In this document: positions 49,619 through 58,305 of the stretch, piece by piece | How the letters are laid out: the number at the start of each line of letters is the position of its first letter | Position numbering within the stretch: position 1 is the stretch's first letter | Assembly (NCBI GenBank): GCA_910589415.1 | Contig: OU342634.1 | Location: 14,443,144-14,507,143, forward strand | Length of the DNA: 64,000 nt | Source of the DNA: Malachius bipustulatus | Lineage: Eukaryota > Arthropoda > Insecta > Coleoptera > Melyridae | Direction: 5' to 3' | The notes under the pieces: generated by a model | Seen by the model: only the letters and a program-made list of their open reading frames with translations | The model's database searches: none | Told to the model about the DNA's origin: nothing | Made by a program: the position numbers and the translations under genes

Positions 49619-49915
49619 TAGGTCCTATTCTTTTTTTTTTTTTTTAAAAAGAGGGAGCATCGGTCTTAACTGTGTAGGTAAGACATAGTCGCTCCACTCT
49701 GGTAATTTGGCTTTGAGACGAACTCTTTAGCCACACACACTTTTAAATTTATATTTTCCTTTTAAACGTTCGATCGCTTGTTTTACTTTTCACAGACATT
49801 CGAAAATGAATCTGAAAAGTAAAGCGGGCCGAGGTGAGTTTCGAACTCGCGATCTATGGCTTCGTGAGCCAGCGGAGAACCACTAGGCCACGCAAGTCAC
49901 TTAGGTCCTATTCTT
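49619..49915 (-). mobile_element. tRNA-derived SINE with poly(A) tail and 14-bp TSD
   Basis: On the minus strand the element starts at 49901 with a tRNA-like head: A box at 49878-49890 (tggcctagtggtt) and B box at 49836-49848 (gagttcgaaactc). It continues as an unrelated body and ends in an A run of about 15 at 49631-49645. The direct duplication TAGGTCCTATTCTT at 49619-49632 and 49902-49915 is perfect. Body length is about 270 bp. Because the head is followed directly by the body with no processing boundary, it is a SINE and not a tRNA gene. The intact duplication suggests a fairly recent insertion. Confidence 0.9.
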
Positions 49916-49929
49916 GTAAATATATTTTT

Positions 49930-50110
49930 TCACATTTCTCATTCTTCAAGTGACATCTCCGAGTGCGGTCATTGATATTTTTACTTTAGACGCGGCTGCT
50001 TTAAAAAGTTGGTTAGACGTGCATCCGAACCACTCTCTCAGGTTTCGCAACCACGAGATTTTCCTCATGCCTATGCCACGTTTTCCTTGGATTTTACCCT
50101 AGATTATCAA
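49930..50110 (-). pseudogene. C-terminal tail of an RTE-like ORF
   Basis: Right to left: LIIQGKIQGKRGIGMRKISW, then WLRNLREWFGCTSNQLFKAAA. This is the conserved C-terminal block of RTE-clade proteins ('GkieGkRgrGRrr.sWl.nLr.W......LfraA'). Most of the RT domain between this and 50150 is deleted. Confidence 0.82.
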
Positions 50111-50149
50111 TTGCAGAAGCAGAAGTTCATATTTCTTTTCCTTCTTTCA

Positions 50150-50675
50150 TAAATTTTTCAATGCATATTTTAGATGTTCTTTGGTGATATCTGGACCTAT
50201 CTCTTCGTGGTAATTATTCATTTCTTCTGGGTCCGCTCTATTATCCATAAATAACTCTTCCGTGTACTCTTCCCATCTTTGTAGTTTGTCTGCTGTGCTC
50301 ATTAGGACTTTTTTTATTTATCCTCTTTATTCACCAGAGTACTTGTGCAGATTGAACATATCGTATCTTCTGTCCAGGTGCTGGATTTCATTACATCTGT
50401 CTTCGTCGTATTTTTTCTTTGCCTGTTGAATCTTTATTCTGGTATCCCTCTGTAGTTGCTTGTATTTTTGGATATTCTGGCTTTTGTATATTCTTCTCTC
50501 GCTCATCATATCTAATATTTCCTCAGTTCCACTCTTTCCAGATTTTCTTTTTGTCTTCAGTTAGAAATTCTTTTCAGGGATTAATTATACTTTCTTTGAA
50601 GTTCTCCCATTCTTCGTTTATGTTTCCGTGATTTGTTTGCATTTTATCTAAGTTTTCGTAGATTCTGTTTTGGAC
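50150..50675 (-). pseudogene. endonuclease-RT linker and RT N-terminus of the RTE-like element
   Basis: Following the inserted ribozyme element, the frame resumes as IREQVQNRIYENLDKMQTNH. Then come KRISKNTSNY-like and YDEDRCNEIQHLDRRYDMFN blocks (50330-50480), and LQRWEEYTEELFMDN with GPDITKEHLKYALKNL near 50165-50290. This is the typical helical linker and the 'GP.I...Ev..Al..lK' start of RTE RT. There are a few frameshifts and stops. Confidence 0.8.
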
Positions 50676-51074
50676 TTGTTCTCTTATTAACTTAGAGTGA
50701 ACTCACGGTTAGTTCTTTGAACTGACCGCTAGATGTCGCTCCATTTACACCACATGGAGATCCGTGTTAATTCTTGCCTTAAGAGGCCCCAACTTCCGTT
50801 CATCCGACAGCATCCTCCAGACACTCCAGATGCAGCACACTGATGAGTTCCAGTAGAACGAAACACGTGTCTGTGCTTGATTTGGTACTCTGGAAGGCTC
50901 TGCTGTTGGATATTGGAAGCTCCTTCTCGATTGGAGTTTCGGGCACTGCCAGCATGACAACTGTTATGGGCGATGGAGGAATTCTCCGAACCCACCTAAC
51001 AGGCTAGTAATTGCACTCTATGTTCTTTATACTCATTGACCTACAATTCACTATTTTATGAATTGTTCTCTTAT
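50676..51074 (+). mobile_element. 375-bp hammerhead-ribozyme element with perfect 12-bp TSD
   Basis: The element body is 50688-51062. TTGTTCTCTTAT stands at 50676-50687 and again at 51063-51074. Removing the insert and one copy restores an uninterrupted RTE-like reading frame on the minus strand (..NIREQ joined to VQNRIYENL), so the boundaries are exact. The insert is non-coding in sense. An 88-codon minus-strand frame (50729-50995) has no recognised motif. It carries a complete type I hammerhead ribozyme at 50825-50894. It has no poly(A), no TIRs and no Pol III boxes. It shares several boxes with the element at 54285-55140. It could be a retrozyme or a short Penelope-like derivative. Confidence 0.85.
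50825..50894 (+). ncRNA. type I hammerhead self-cleaving ribozyme (copy 1)
   Basis: All parts of the hammerhead consensus are present in order. Outer stem I is UCCAGA/UCUGGA (50825-50830 with 50889-50894). The internal loop is UGCA on the 5' side and 12 nt on the 3' side. Inner stem I is GCACA/UGUGC (50835-50839 with 50872-50876). Core CUGAUGA is 50840-50846. Stem II is GUUC/GAAC around a 5-nt loop (50847-50859). GAA is 50860-50862. Stem III is ACA/UGU around CG (50863-50870). H17 is C50871, giving a GUC cleavage triplet. Predicted cleavage is between 50871 and 50872. The very short stem III is like hammerheads of Penelope-like elements and animal retrozymes, which often cleave best as dimers. 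Confidence 0.9.
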
Positions 51075-51360
51075 GTTTGGTTCTTGTAGTTTCGTTGTGT
51101 TAATTCTTGGTATCTTATTTTGTTTTTTACGAGCCTTTAGTTTGAGCTTTATAGTGGCAGTTAGTGGGTTGTAATCTGAAGAAGCGTCGGCACCTGGATA
51201 GGTTTTTACTGAATGAATAGTATTTCTGTATCTTTCATTAACAAGGATGAAGTCGATTTGATTTCTAATGATCTTGTTGTATTCATCTGAAGGGGATTTC
51301 CATGTATAAAGCCTTCTGTTCGGCAAAAATTGTTAGCTGCAAGATTGTTCTCCCATTTAA
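51051..51360 (-). pseudogene. AP-endonuclease C-terminal half of the RTE-like element
   Basis: The frame reads LPNRRLYTWKSPSDEYNKI, then IRNQIDFILVNERYRNTIHS, then YPGADASSDYNPLTATIKLK. These match the 'RRYTW.SP......iDfI........i...ktfpGAd..SDH.lv......k' block of RTE-type endonucleases. The catalytic His of SDH is replaced by Tyr. It runs into the linker and is split from 50675 by the ribozyme element. The endonuclease N-terminus above 51360 is not recognisable. Confidence 0.85.
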
Positions 51361-53290
51361 ATTTTTGTGAGCTCAATTTGACGAATTAGATCAAAAGTTA
51401 TAATGAATTTAGTGCAGCGCGGTCGTGGCCGTGATCCCTGGGAGCGTTAGCCTGTTTCCGATTTTCGGCCTTTAGAAAAGAAATTCTGCAGCTTACAGTT
51501 TTCATTTTAGAGAAAAAACTTTATTTACATTTTTGATGTAAAATTGCCTATTCTTTCGAATGTCAACCAGTTTTTCTAGGAAAGTGAAGTTTTCGAGAAA
51601 CTCCATAAACAAAAAATGTATATACATACATACTTCTTATATGTTGAATAAATAGTCAAGCTAAGGCTTTATGGTTGGGAGCTTTTCACCGGTTGGTAAA
51701 TCTTCCGCCAGTTTTTCCGAAGTAAAAATCTAATTTGACTCCACTCTATGAACAATATTAATTATTATTACTAGATAATGAAAGTTTTAAGTGATTGAAT
51801 GCAAAGTAAAAAACCTAGAGCGTTCCATCTCTAAAACAAGAAGTCCGATAACTGTAACGGATCACCCAAGTCACTGCTACGTTTTACCATCACTCTTAAT
51901 GATTTTGTTGGAAATTTGCCTGTTGTCCAATGCGTGAATCACTGTAATTTGGTTATTGTATCTCTTACAATAGACTTGCTACTTAATTACTTTCGTGACT
52001 GATTGACGATGTAATTAGAAAACGAATAATCCAGGATAACGGTCCAAGCAGAGGCGTTCTCGCAGCCAGATATATACAAGTTTGATCATCCGAGCCGGCG
52101 AGCCCTAACGAAATTACTCATGTTAACACTAATCAATAATGTTGATCCCGTTTTTACAGAACTCAATAACGAACGGTTCTCATTTTATGAAATATACACC
52201 CAACACTAATGATGACAATATGTAAAGTAATATTCAATTTGGATTCTGGAACGCATGGAAGTTTAACATTAGCGGTGGTGATGGTGATGGTGAATCGATA
52301 CCTTCGGCTTGCCATTAGTAATTTGATTTCTGGCATAATTAGATGACGTGTTCTGTTCGAAAGGGGCGCTCAATAATTTAGGGGACAGATCGAGTGCTGT
52401 TATTATACCTAAATCTTACGTAGAGGTTCCTCCAATAAACGTTCAAGTACACCCCCTCTTTCTGAGGGAGGGAATTCCTATAGTTACTATTATAGTATAA
52501 TAGGTATACCTATTCAATTAACTACGGCAAAGTAAATTCCATTAATGAAATTGAACGAATACCTATCCTATTAAGTACATAATTATCGTTTATGTAGGCA
52601 CGTTGCTTTGATTTATTGATCATGTCTCTACAATTTATTATAACTATTTAATTATGTAAAGTAGGTAAATATTCTTTCTTGTATAACACTTCCTTTTTTG
52701 TTTTGACTCGCAAAGTAATACGTATTAATTGATAATTCAATTAACTCAGATTTTTCGTACATAATTCCTTTTGAAAAATTGAAATATCTCTGACGGATGA
52801 TTAATACTCGTAAAACACACACTATAATGTTTTAAAAATTCTACTGTATGCTGATAAAAAATATTATCAATTTTATAAAGTAGCAAAACACGTGTAACAA
52901 TGATAATATCCAACGCAGTATACAGTAGAATTTTTAAAACATTATTGTTTTATTTAACATCCATCAGTATGATGCAGAGATTATATACAAAGTAAAAGTA
53001 AGGATTGAAAACATAAATTTTATAAAATATCTCTGTTTGTTTACATGTTAACATGTTAATAAAATTTCGTAATGCCTCATGTTAATACTGCCATGTTTGC
53101 AGTAATTCGTCCCAAAATTGTGAAAAAAGTGTTGTGCTATTATTAGCATGGTCTGATGAGAATGCGGGTATATTGTGACGTTGTAGATAAGAATAATAAG
53201 TTTAAAAGGATTATTTCGCTTGTCGTATATCGTGAACATTGCGGGAGTGAGCAATTGAAGATTTCTAGACACTTTTCGATTACGAGATTT
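51361..53290. other. AT-rich non-coding stretch
   Basis: No coding or RNA feature was recognised. 'gttttaaaaattctactgtat' near 52830 has an inverted match near 52922, suggesting a small (~115-bp) decayed inverted-repeat element. Confidence 0.45.
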
Positions 53291-53310
53291 ATGAAAAAAA
53301 AAAAAAAAAA

Positions 53311-54267
53311 TAGTTTAAAGTGCAGTACATGGGTATATTGGAAACGGCAAGAGATACAGGGTCGGTTAAATTAGAGAAAAGTTGCACAATTTGATGCTTA
53401 ATAAGAATTTGATTTTTTCTCCTGAAATATCCTGAAAAAACTGAAAACCCGAAATTTCTTATTTTACCCATATCTTTTTTATTATTGAAAATTAATTAAT
53501 TATTTTTTGTAGGCTTACATAAGTCGTCAAAAGCTATCCGTTTGACATTACAAAAATTTTCAAAGCCGACTAGATCCCAAAGTTTTCATAGCCAACTTTT
53601 GTTTTTCTTATGGCCGCCATTTGGTTTTTCTGTGTCATTCGGTATGAAAAAAATAATGGAAACCAAAAACTAATAAACTTCAAAAAATAAATTTCAAAAA
53701 TTTTTATTCTCCTTTTTTCGAAGAAAAACAACAAAAATTTCTCTGAAATACGTCAATACGGAGTCATACTGCTTGCCTCATGGTTTTTTAATTTCTCTAT
53801 GATATTCTATCTAAAAAGTTGTATTTTTTTAAGGAAAAAGAAGAATAAAAATTTTTGAAATTTATTTTTTGAAGTTTATTAGTTTTTGGTTTTCATTATT
53901 TTTTTTCATACCTAATGACATAGAAAAACAATATGGCGGCCATAAGAAAAACAAAAGTTGGCTATGAAAACTTTGGGATCTAGTCGGCTTTGAAAAATTT
54001 TGTAACGTCGAACGGATAACTTTTGACGACTTATGTAAGCCTACAAAATCAATTAATTAATTTCCAATAATAAAAAAGATACAAGTAAAATAAAGAATTT
54101 CGGGGTTTCAGTTTTTCAGGATATTTCAGCAACTACTGAAAATATAAATAAAAAAAACTCAAACTTATTGAGCATCAAAATATGCAACTTTTCTCTAATT
54201 TAACTGACCCTGTATCTCTTGCCGTTCCCAATATACCCATGTACTGCATTTTAAACTGGACACCCTG
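53311..54267. mobile_element. ~957-bp palindromic element, second copy of the 26.4-kb core family
   Basis: The right end is '...aaactggacaccctg' followed by TA at 54268-54269. The left end starts at 53312 with 'agtttaaagtgcagtacat', and its last ten bases are replaced by an 18-base A run. An inner pair of termini, TA-CAGGGTCGGTTAAATT and its mirror, lies about 45-50 bp inside. The core matches 26395-27330, including the 'atggccgccat' boxes. It is non-coding. The ribozyme element at 54285 lies directly to its right. Confidence 0.85.
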
Positions 54268-54366
54268 TATATTAATACAAATAAATTCATTAATAATTTT
54301 TCAGGGCTATTTTTACGCTCTCGAAGGGCTTCCTGAGGCAGACCAACACACAGAGCCATCCAGTCA

Positions 54367-54430
54367 TCTCGAAGCCGTAGACAACGCTGTTTCGGTCTTT
54401 TTATGACCTCATCAGTAAAGTTTATCGAGA
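54367..54430 (-). ncRNA. type I hammerhead ribozyme (copy 2, minus strand)
   Basis: Read on the minus strand. Outer stem I is UCUCGA/UCGAGA (54425-54430 with 54367-54372). There is an internal loop and a weak 2-bp inner stem I (UA/UA). CUGAUGA is 54409-54415. Stem II is a perfect GGUC/GACC around a 7-nt loop (54394-54408). GAA is 54391-54393. Stem III is ACA/UGU around GCGU. H17 is C at 54380. Predicted cleavage is between 54380 and 54379. The inner stem I is weaker than in copy 3, so activity may be reduced. Confidence 0.85.
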
Positions 54431-54810
54431 AATAACTAGAGGATGCATGCTAAGTCAGACCAGGAAGCCACTCTTATATGGAGAATCGACACGGAACTCC
54501 GCAACTCCAAGAGCATATTGCCATCTACCGATGGAGACAAGAACTAACGGCAGCGTGAATGCTAGCTTTTGTCCATCGGGAATGCGAGCCCCATGCAGAT
54601 TGCACATTTTGGAGCAATACCATCCGTCAGGCGGTGCTGGTAAGCTACCGATAGATGTCTCTCATCAAGCCCAAGATGATTACAAATAATAAAAATGTTA
54701 TAATCGAGCGTTGAATTTTATAAATTCATGAATAACTTTTCAGGGCTATTTTTACGCTCTAACCTAGGGCTTCTTGAGATAGACCGACACACAGAGCCAT
54801 CCAGTCATCT

Positions 54811-54845
54811 CGAAGCCGTAGATAACGCTGTTTTAGTCTTTTGTC
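54811..54845 (-). pseudogene. dead 3' half of a hammerhead ribozyme
   Basis: This is the head-to-tail partial unit. The stem III/cleavage side is present, but GAAAC has become AAAAC, stem II loses a pair, and the CUGAUGA half is absent because the unit is joined to the inverted copy at about 54846. It cannot fold as a hammerhead. Confidence 0.8.
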
Positions 54846-54955
54846 TTGTCTCCATCGGTAGATGGCAATCAGCTCTTGGAGTCACGGAATTCCGTGTCGA
54901 TTCTCCATATAAGAGTGGCTTCCTGGTCTGACTTAGCATGCATCCTCTAGTTATT

Positions 54956-55018
54956 TCTCGATATGCTGTACTGATGAGGTCATAAAAAACCGAAACAGCG
55001 TTGTCTACGTCTTCGAGA
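54956..55018 (+). ncRNA. type I hammerhead ribozyme (copy 3)
   Basis: Outer stem I is UCUCGA/UCGAGA (54956-54961 with 55013-55018). The internal loop is UAUGCU on the 5' side and GUCU on the 3' side. Inner stem I is GUA/UAC (54968-54970 with 55006-55008). CUGAUGA is 54971-54977. Stem II is GGU/ACC (54978-54980 with 54989-54991), one pair shorter than in copy 2. GAA is 54992-54994. Stem III is ACA/UGU around GCGU (54995-55004). H17 is C55005. Predicted cleavage is between 55005 and 55006. Confidence 0.88.
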
Positions 55019-55152
55019 TGACTGGATGGCTCTGTGTGTTGGTCTACCTCAGGAAGCCCTCGGTTAGCGCATAAAAATAGCCCTGAAAAGTTATTCATGA
55101 ATTTATGAAATTCAACGCTCTATTAACATTTTTATTATTTTAATACAAATAA

Positions 55153-57210
55153 TATATTTTTTTAACAGACATAAGTAGATGTTGTTTTCGGTTTTACTTT
55201 TCATTCTTTTGTTTCCCCCAATTATGTTCGTTGACTTATGTTTTATTAATTTTTTTTAGGTACTTGAATTTTGGTTTAAATCCGGGAAGTATTGCTTGCA
55301 TTTATTTCCTTTCGATTCTTGGAAGAGCTTTTTTGTACAGCGTGGTTTTTTGTATGTCAAAAGGTTGAACAAGGGTTTTCATTGGATTCCCAGATAATAT
55401 TGTAGGTTGTCAACGAAAGAGATAGGAATAGTAAAGTTTTATAAAAAGTAAGGCTTATCTTTCTTGAATACATCAGAAGTGGGATTTCTTGTTGTAGAGC
55501 TTTTTAGTATCTCCTATACCAAGAATTGTTATGGCATATTTTATTTTTTTACACATAATCAATAATCTTCACTTCACCAACTTAAGACAACACTGTATTC
55601 TTATGGTAGCGAGTGCTTTCCAGAAGGATGAGCCCGGTGCTGGTTATAATGTAGCCAAACCATTTAAGTGTGAGAAATTCGAATTGACGTTACTTTTGTG
55701 TTCGAGGTCAGTTCACCACACTACGAGCTGATAACTTCAAGACTTCTGTTGAGGAAAATTAATAATTATTGTCATTTAAATAAAATATTTTATTTTTCAT
55801 TTATTCTATTAAAAAATAATTTTTTTAGGTAGACACCTAATAAAAATAAAAACATTTTTGGATAAATTTTAAGTGTTCTTACGTAATATGTTGATTTAAG
55901 TGTTCTAGAAATTAATGGCATAAATCTATTCAGTTCAGTATCTATTTTATGCACATGAGAACTATTCCTCCCAAAGGGGTAATAATCGTCAAATACACTA
56001 GGTATCTGCAGAACCTAAAGTTCTGAGCAACCAAACTCCAGCCAGTTAATTTATAATATAAGCGAAATGCTGTTTTAATTTCCGCTATAATGTGCACTTT
56101 ACCTGTGTGGCAGTTTGCAAATTAGCAAAAGATGATGATCAAAGCAAAATTTTAGTATTACCGTTAACGTATATAAAATCAGGTTGCTACCATGAAACTT
56201 TTTTTTTATCGATCCGTAAGAGTAAACCGATTTTTCTTTTTTGTTTATCATGTATAGGTACTTCAATCAGGCAAGCGATTTTGTTAAACTATCATGAAAG
56301 AAATTATCGAAAGTAACAGAGAAAATTCCCATTTTTTATTAATTAAACTCCTCTTTAATATCCAATTTTCTGTATACCCTTGGGTTATCTTCATATCGAA
56401 GGCAACATTTTTGACATTTATTTTTTTTTACTTTAAATTTGTAATAATATTGTTGAGCGCAAAACTGGGAAGATTTTCGTTTAATTATTTTGGGTTTAAA
56501 ACAACATAATTATTCTATCTCTTCAAGCAATTCTTTTCCGAATTCAGGTAAATTTGACAAATTTGAACTCATTTTGAGCCGAAAGAATACAAAATAACCA
56601 ATTTCACTGCCTCAGATCTTGGCGATTTTTTGAACGCCTTAGGAGTCAAAAAGAGTTTGTTTCCGAAACAATGAATGATTTCTTTTCTAGCAAGTATAAA
56701 ACGTATCTAATAAATAAAACAGTTTTCGATGTTTTCAGATTTGCATCAAGTTGCAAGTTCAATCCCTCAAGCGCCAGCCGAAGGATTCAGAGCAGTCTAG
56801 CTTCCATTAGAGCAAACGTCCCATAATTCTCGGACGATGAAACGATTGTCCGTCGCCTCAGGTCGACACAATTACGACATATCTTAGTAATTATGCTGTG
56901 GCCGCAAGAATATCACTGGCATTGTATGAGAAAGGTCCCGTGGACCACGATCCTGACATATCCGGCGTAATGCACTTCGTGTTACGAGATTTAATCTAAT
57001 GGTAACACTTACTGACGACAACGACGACACGATCACGGAGCTCGAAGCAAGTGATGCATCAGAAGTTGACATTGACTGAGATAATTATTATCATTTTCCT
57101 AAGATCATTAACCCAGATGAATCACCTATAATTATTATTATTGGTGTGATTCAAATTGGCTTTGAAATGTAGTTTTCGACAAATTTTTTCTCATAATGAA
57201 TAATAATAAT
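55153..57210. other. AT-rich non-coding stretch
   Basis: The 56790-57080 part is less AT-rich and partly open on both strands (e.g. minus 56884-57072, Ser/Val-rich), without a motif I recognise. It could be an old coding fragment. Nothing else could be supported. Confidence 0.4.
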
Positions 57211-57212
57211 TA

Positions 57213-57250
57213 TACAGGGTGAGTCAGTTTTTGTAGCAGGATTTCATCAA
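57213..57250. repeat. isolated CAGGGTG-type terminus
   Basis: 'ttatacagggtgagtcag' has the same TA-CAGGGTG end as the palindromic elements. No inverted partner was found downstream, so this is a lone end of a decayed element. Confidence 0.5.
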
Positions 57251-57359
57251 TTTATAGAAGACTTGTTTTTAAGTTCTCATAAACTTGCTCAGAAAAGCTT
57301 GGAAAAAAGATACGGGGTGTTGAAAAATAAGGTCCTATGGTGGCAAATTGTGGTCATTC

Positions 57360-58110
57360 GCAGTTCCGGTGCTCTCTACCCAAAACGTGAGGGGATGAAA
57401 AAGTTGAAAAATAGAAAAACGGCGGGCTTTAATCAGATTCCCAGTTATTTGATAAGAGGCTGCCGGGATATATTTCTCCAAACCCATGTGTTCATTTGTA
57501 ATTTATGCATGAAGACCTCAACCTTTACGGACGTGTGGAAGATGGCCAAAGTCTGCCCGATCTTAAAAAGTGGGGATTCAGCTCTCGTAACTAATTATAG
57601 ATCCATCTCAATCTTGAATAACTTCGCCAAGATATTTGAGATGCCGTTGTACTCTTGCATCTATCCTGTGGTCTCTCAGTCAATTTCTCCCTGACAGTAT
57701 GGTTTTATGGAAGGGCGGTCTATGTGTCATGTCAAGCGCAGGTGGATGTGGTTTAGACCGACTTTTCGAAGACAATTTGATCGGATCGATCATGATAGTC
57801 TGTTGAGAAAGCTCGATCAGTTCAGCTGTGCTGTCGTTCTTCACTTCATGTTTGTCTAGCAGGCAGCGACGTGTCCTATACAATGGTCATATCTCGGATA
57901 CTTTCTCACCCACTTCTGGTGTACCCCAAGGGTCAAACCTAGGGCCACTACTTTTCTTGCTTTTTATTAATCACATTACCGATGTGATATCATCTGCCAA
58001 GCTGCTAAAATGACGTTGAGCAGTTGCATCGGTGGTGTAGGCATAACAAACTTCACATGAATGTGCAGAAATGTAGGGTGGTCTCCTATACAAGGGAAAA
58101 GAAAACGCCC
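57360..58110 (+). pseudogene. Jockey/CR1-like reverse transcriptase fragment
   Basis: KLKNRKTAGFNQIPSYLIRG is the 'lk..KA.G.D.Ip..ll+' start. VWKMAKVCPILKSGDSALVT and NYRSISILNNFAKIFEMPLY are RT blocks 1-2. RIDHDSLLRKLDQFSC is the motif A region (the first part 'DFSKAFD' has been lost by frameshift). SSRQRRVLYNGHISD and SGVPQGSNLGPLLFLLFINH are the motif B block. The YADD box is not found. Three frames are needed to read it. Confidence 0.8.
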
Positions 58111-58189
58111 CTGTAACTTTCCAAGAATTTCAAGGTTGTTTAAAAAATATTGAATTTTAAATTTACACATTTTCAAACGATTTGAAATG

Positions 58190-58305
58190 AAATTTTCAAC
58201 TTCGCTAATATGACTTGACCATGGAAAATTTCAGAAAGGCCAATTTAAAAAATGGCGAAAATATTCATAAATAGCATAAAAATACACATGCTTATGATAG
58301 CGGGG
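58190..58305. repeat. fragment of the 27.7-28.2 kb dispersed repeat
   Basis: 'ttttcaacttcgctaatat', 'ggaaaatttcagaaaggccaa', 'gcgaaaatattcataa' and 'ataaaaatacac' follow in the same order as at 28110-28235. Confidence 0.7.

Larger units (their letters stand above)
54273..55152. mobile_element. 856-bp compound hammerhead-ribozyme element with 12-bp TSD
   Basis: The element body is 54285-55140. TAATACAAATAA flanks it at 54273-54284 and 55141-55152. It is composed of three copies of one unit: a full copy (54285 to about 54690), a head-to-tail partial copy (about 54690-54845) and an inverted copy (about 54846-55140). Equivalent points in the first two copies (54380 and 54821) are 441 bp apart. 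Full and inverted copies each carry a complete hammerhead, facing each other; the middle copy keeps only a mutated 3' half. It has no recognisable protein. Partial tandem and inverted copies are typical of Penelope-like pseudo-LTRs; a circular-RNA template would also explain them. Confidence 0.8.

Noticed and set aside
49830..49900. Stand-alone tRNA gene on the minus strand
   Set aside because: The tRNA-like part is the head of a 270-bp unit with a poly(A) tail and target duplication, so it is a SINE.
50729..50995. 88-codon minus-strand frame in the ribozyme element
   Set aside because: Antisense to the ribozyme, no motif, and overlaps another open frame; probably chance in a GC-richer element.
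53151..53180. CTGATGAG near 53152, and other CTGATGA strings near 48338, 59128 and 60148
   Set aside because: No stem II plus GAAA follows in any of them.
56884..57072. Minus-strand Ser/Val-rich frame
   Set aside because: Composition is that of a reverse frame of a (GAC)n-like run; no family resemblance.
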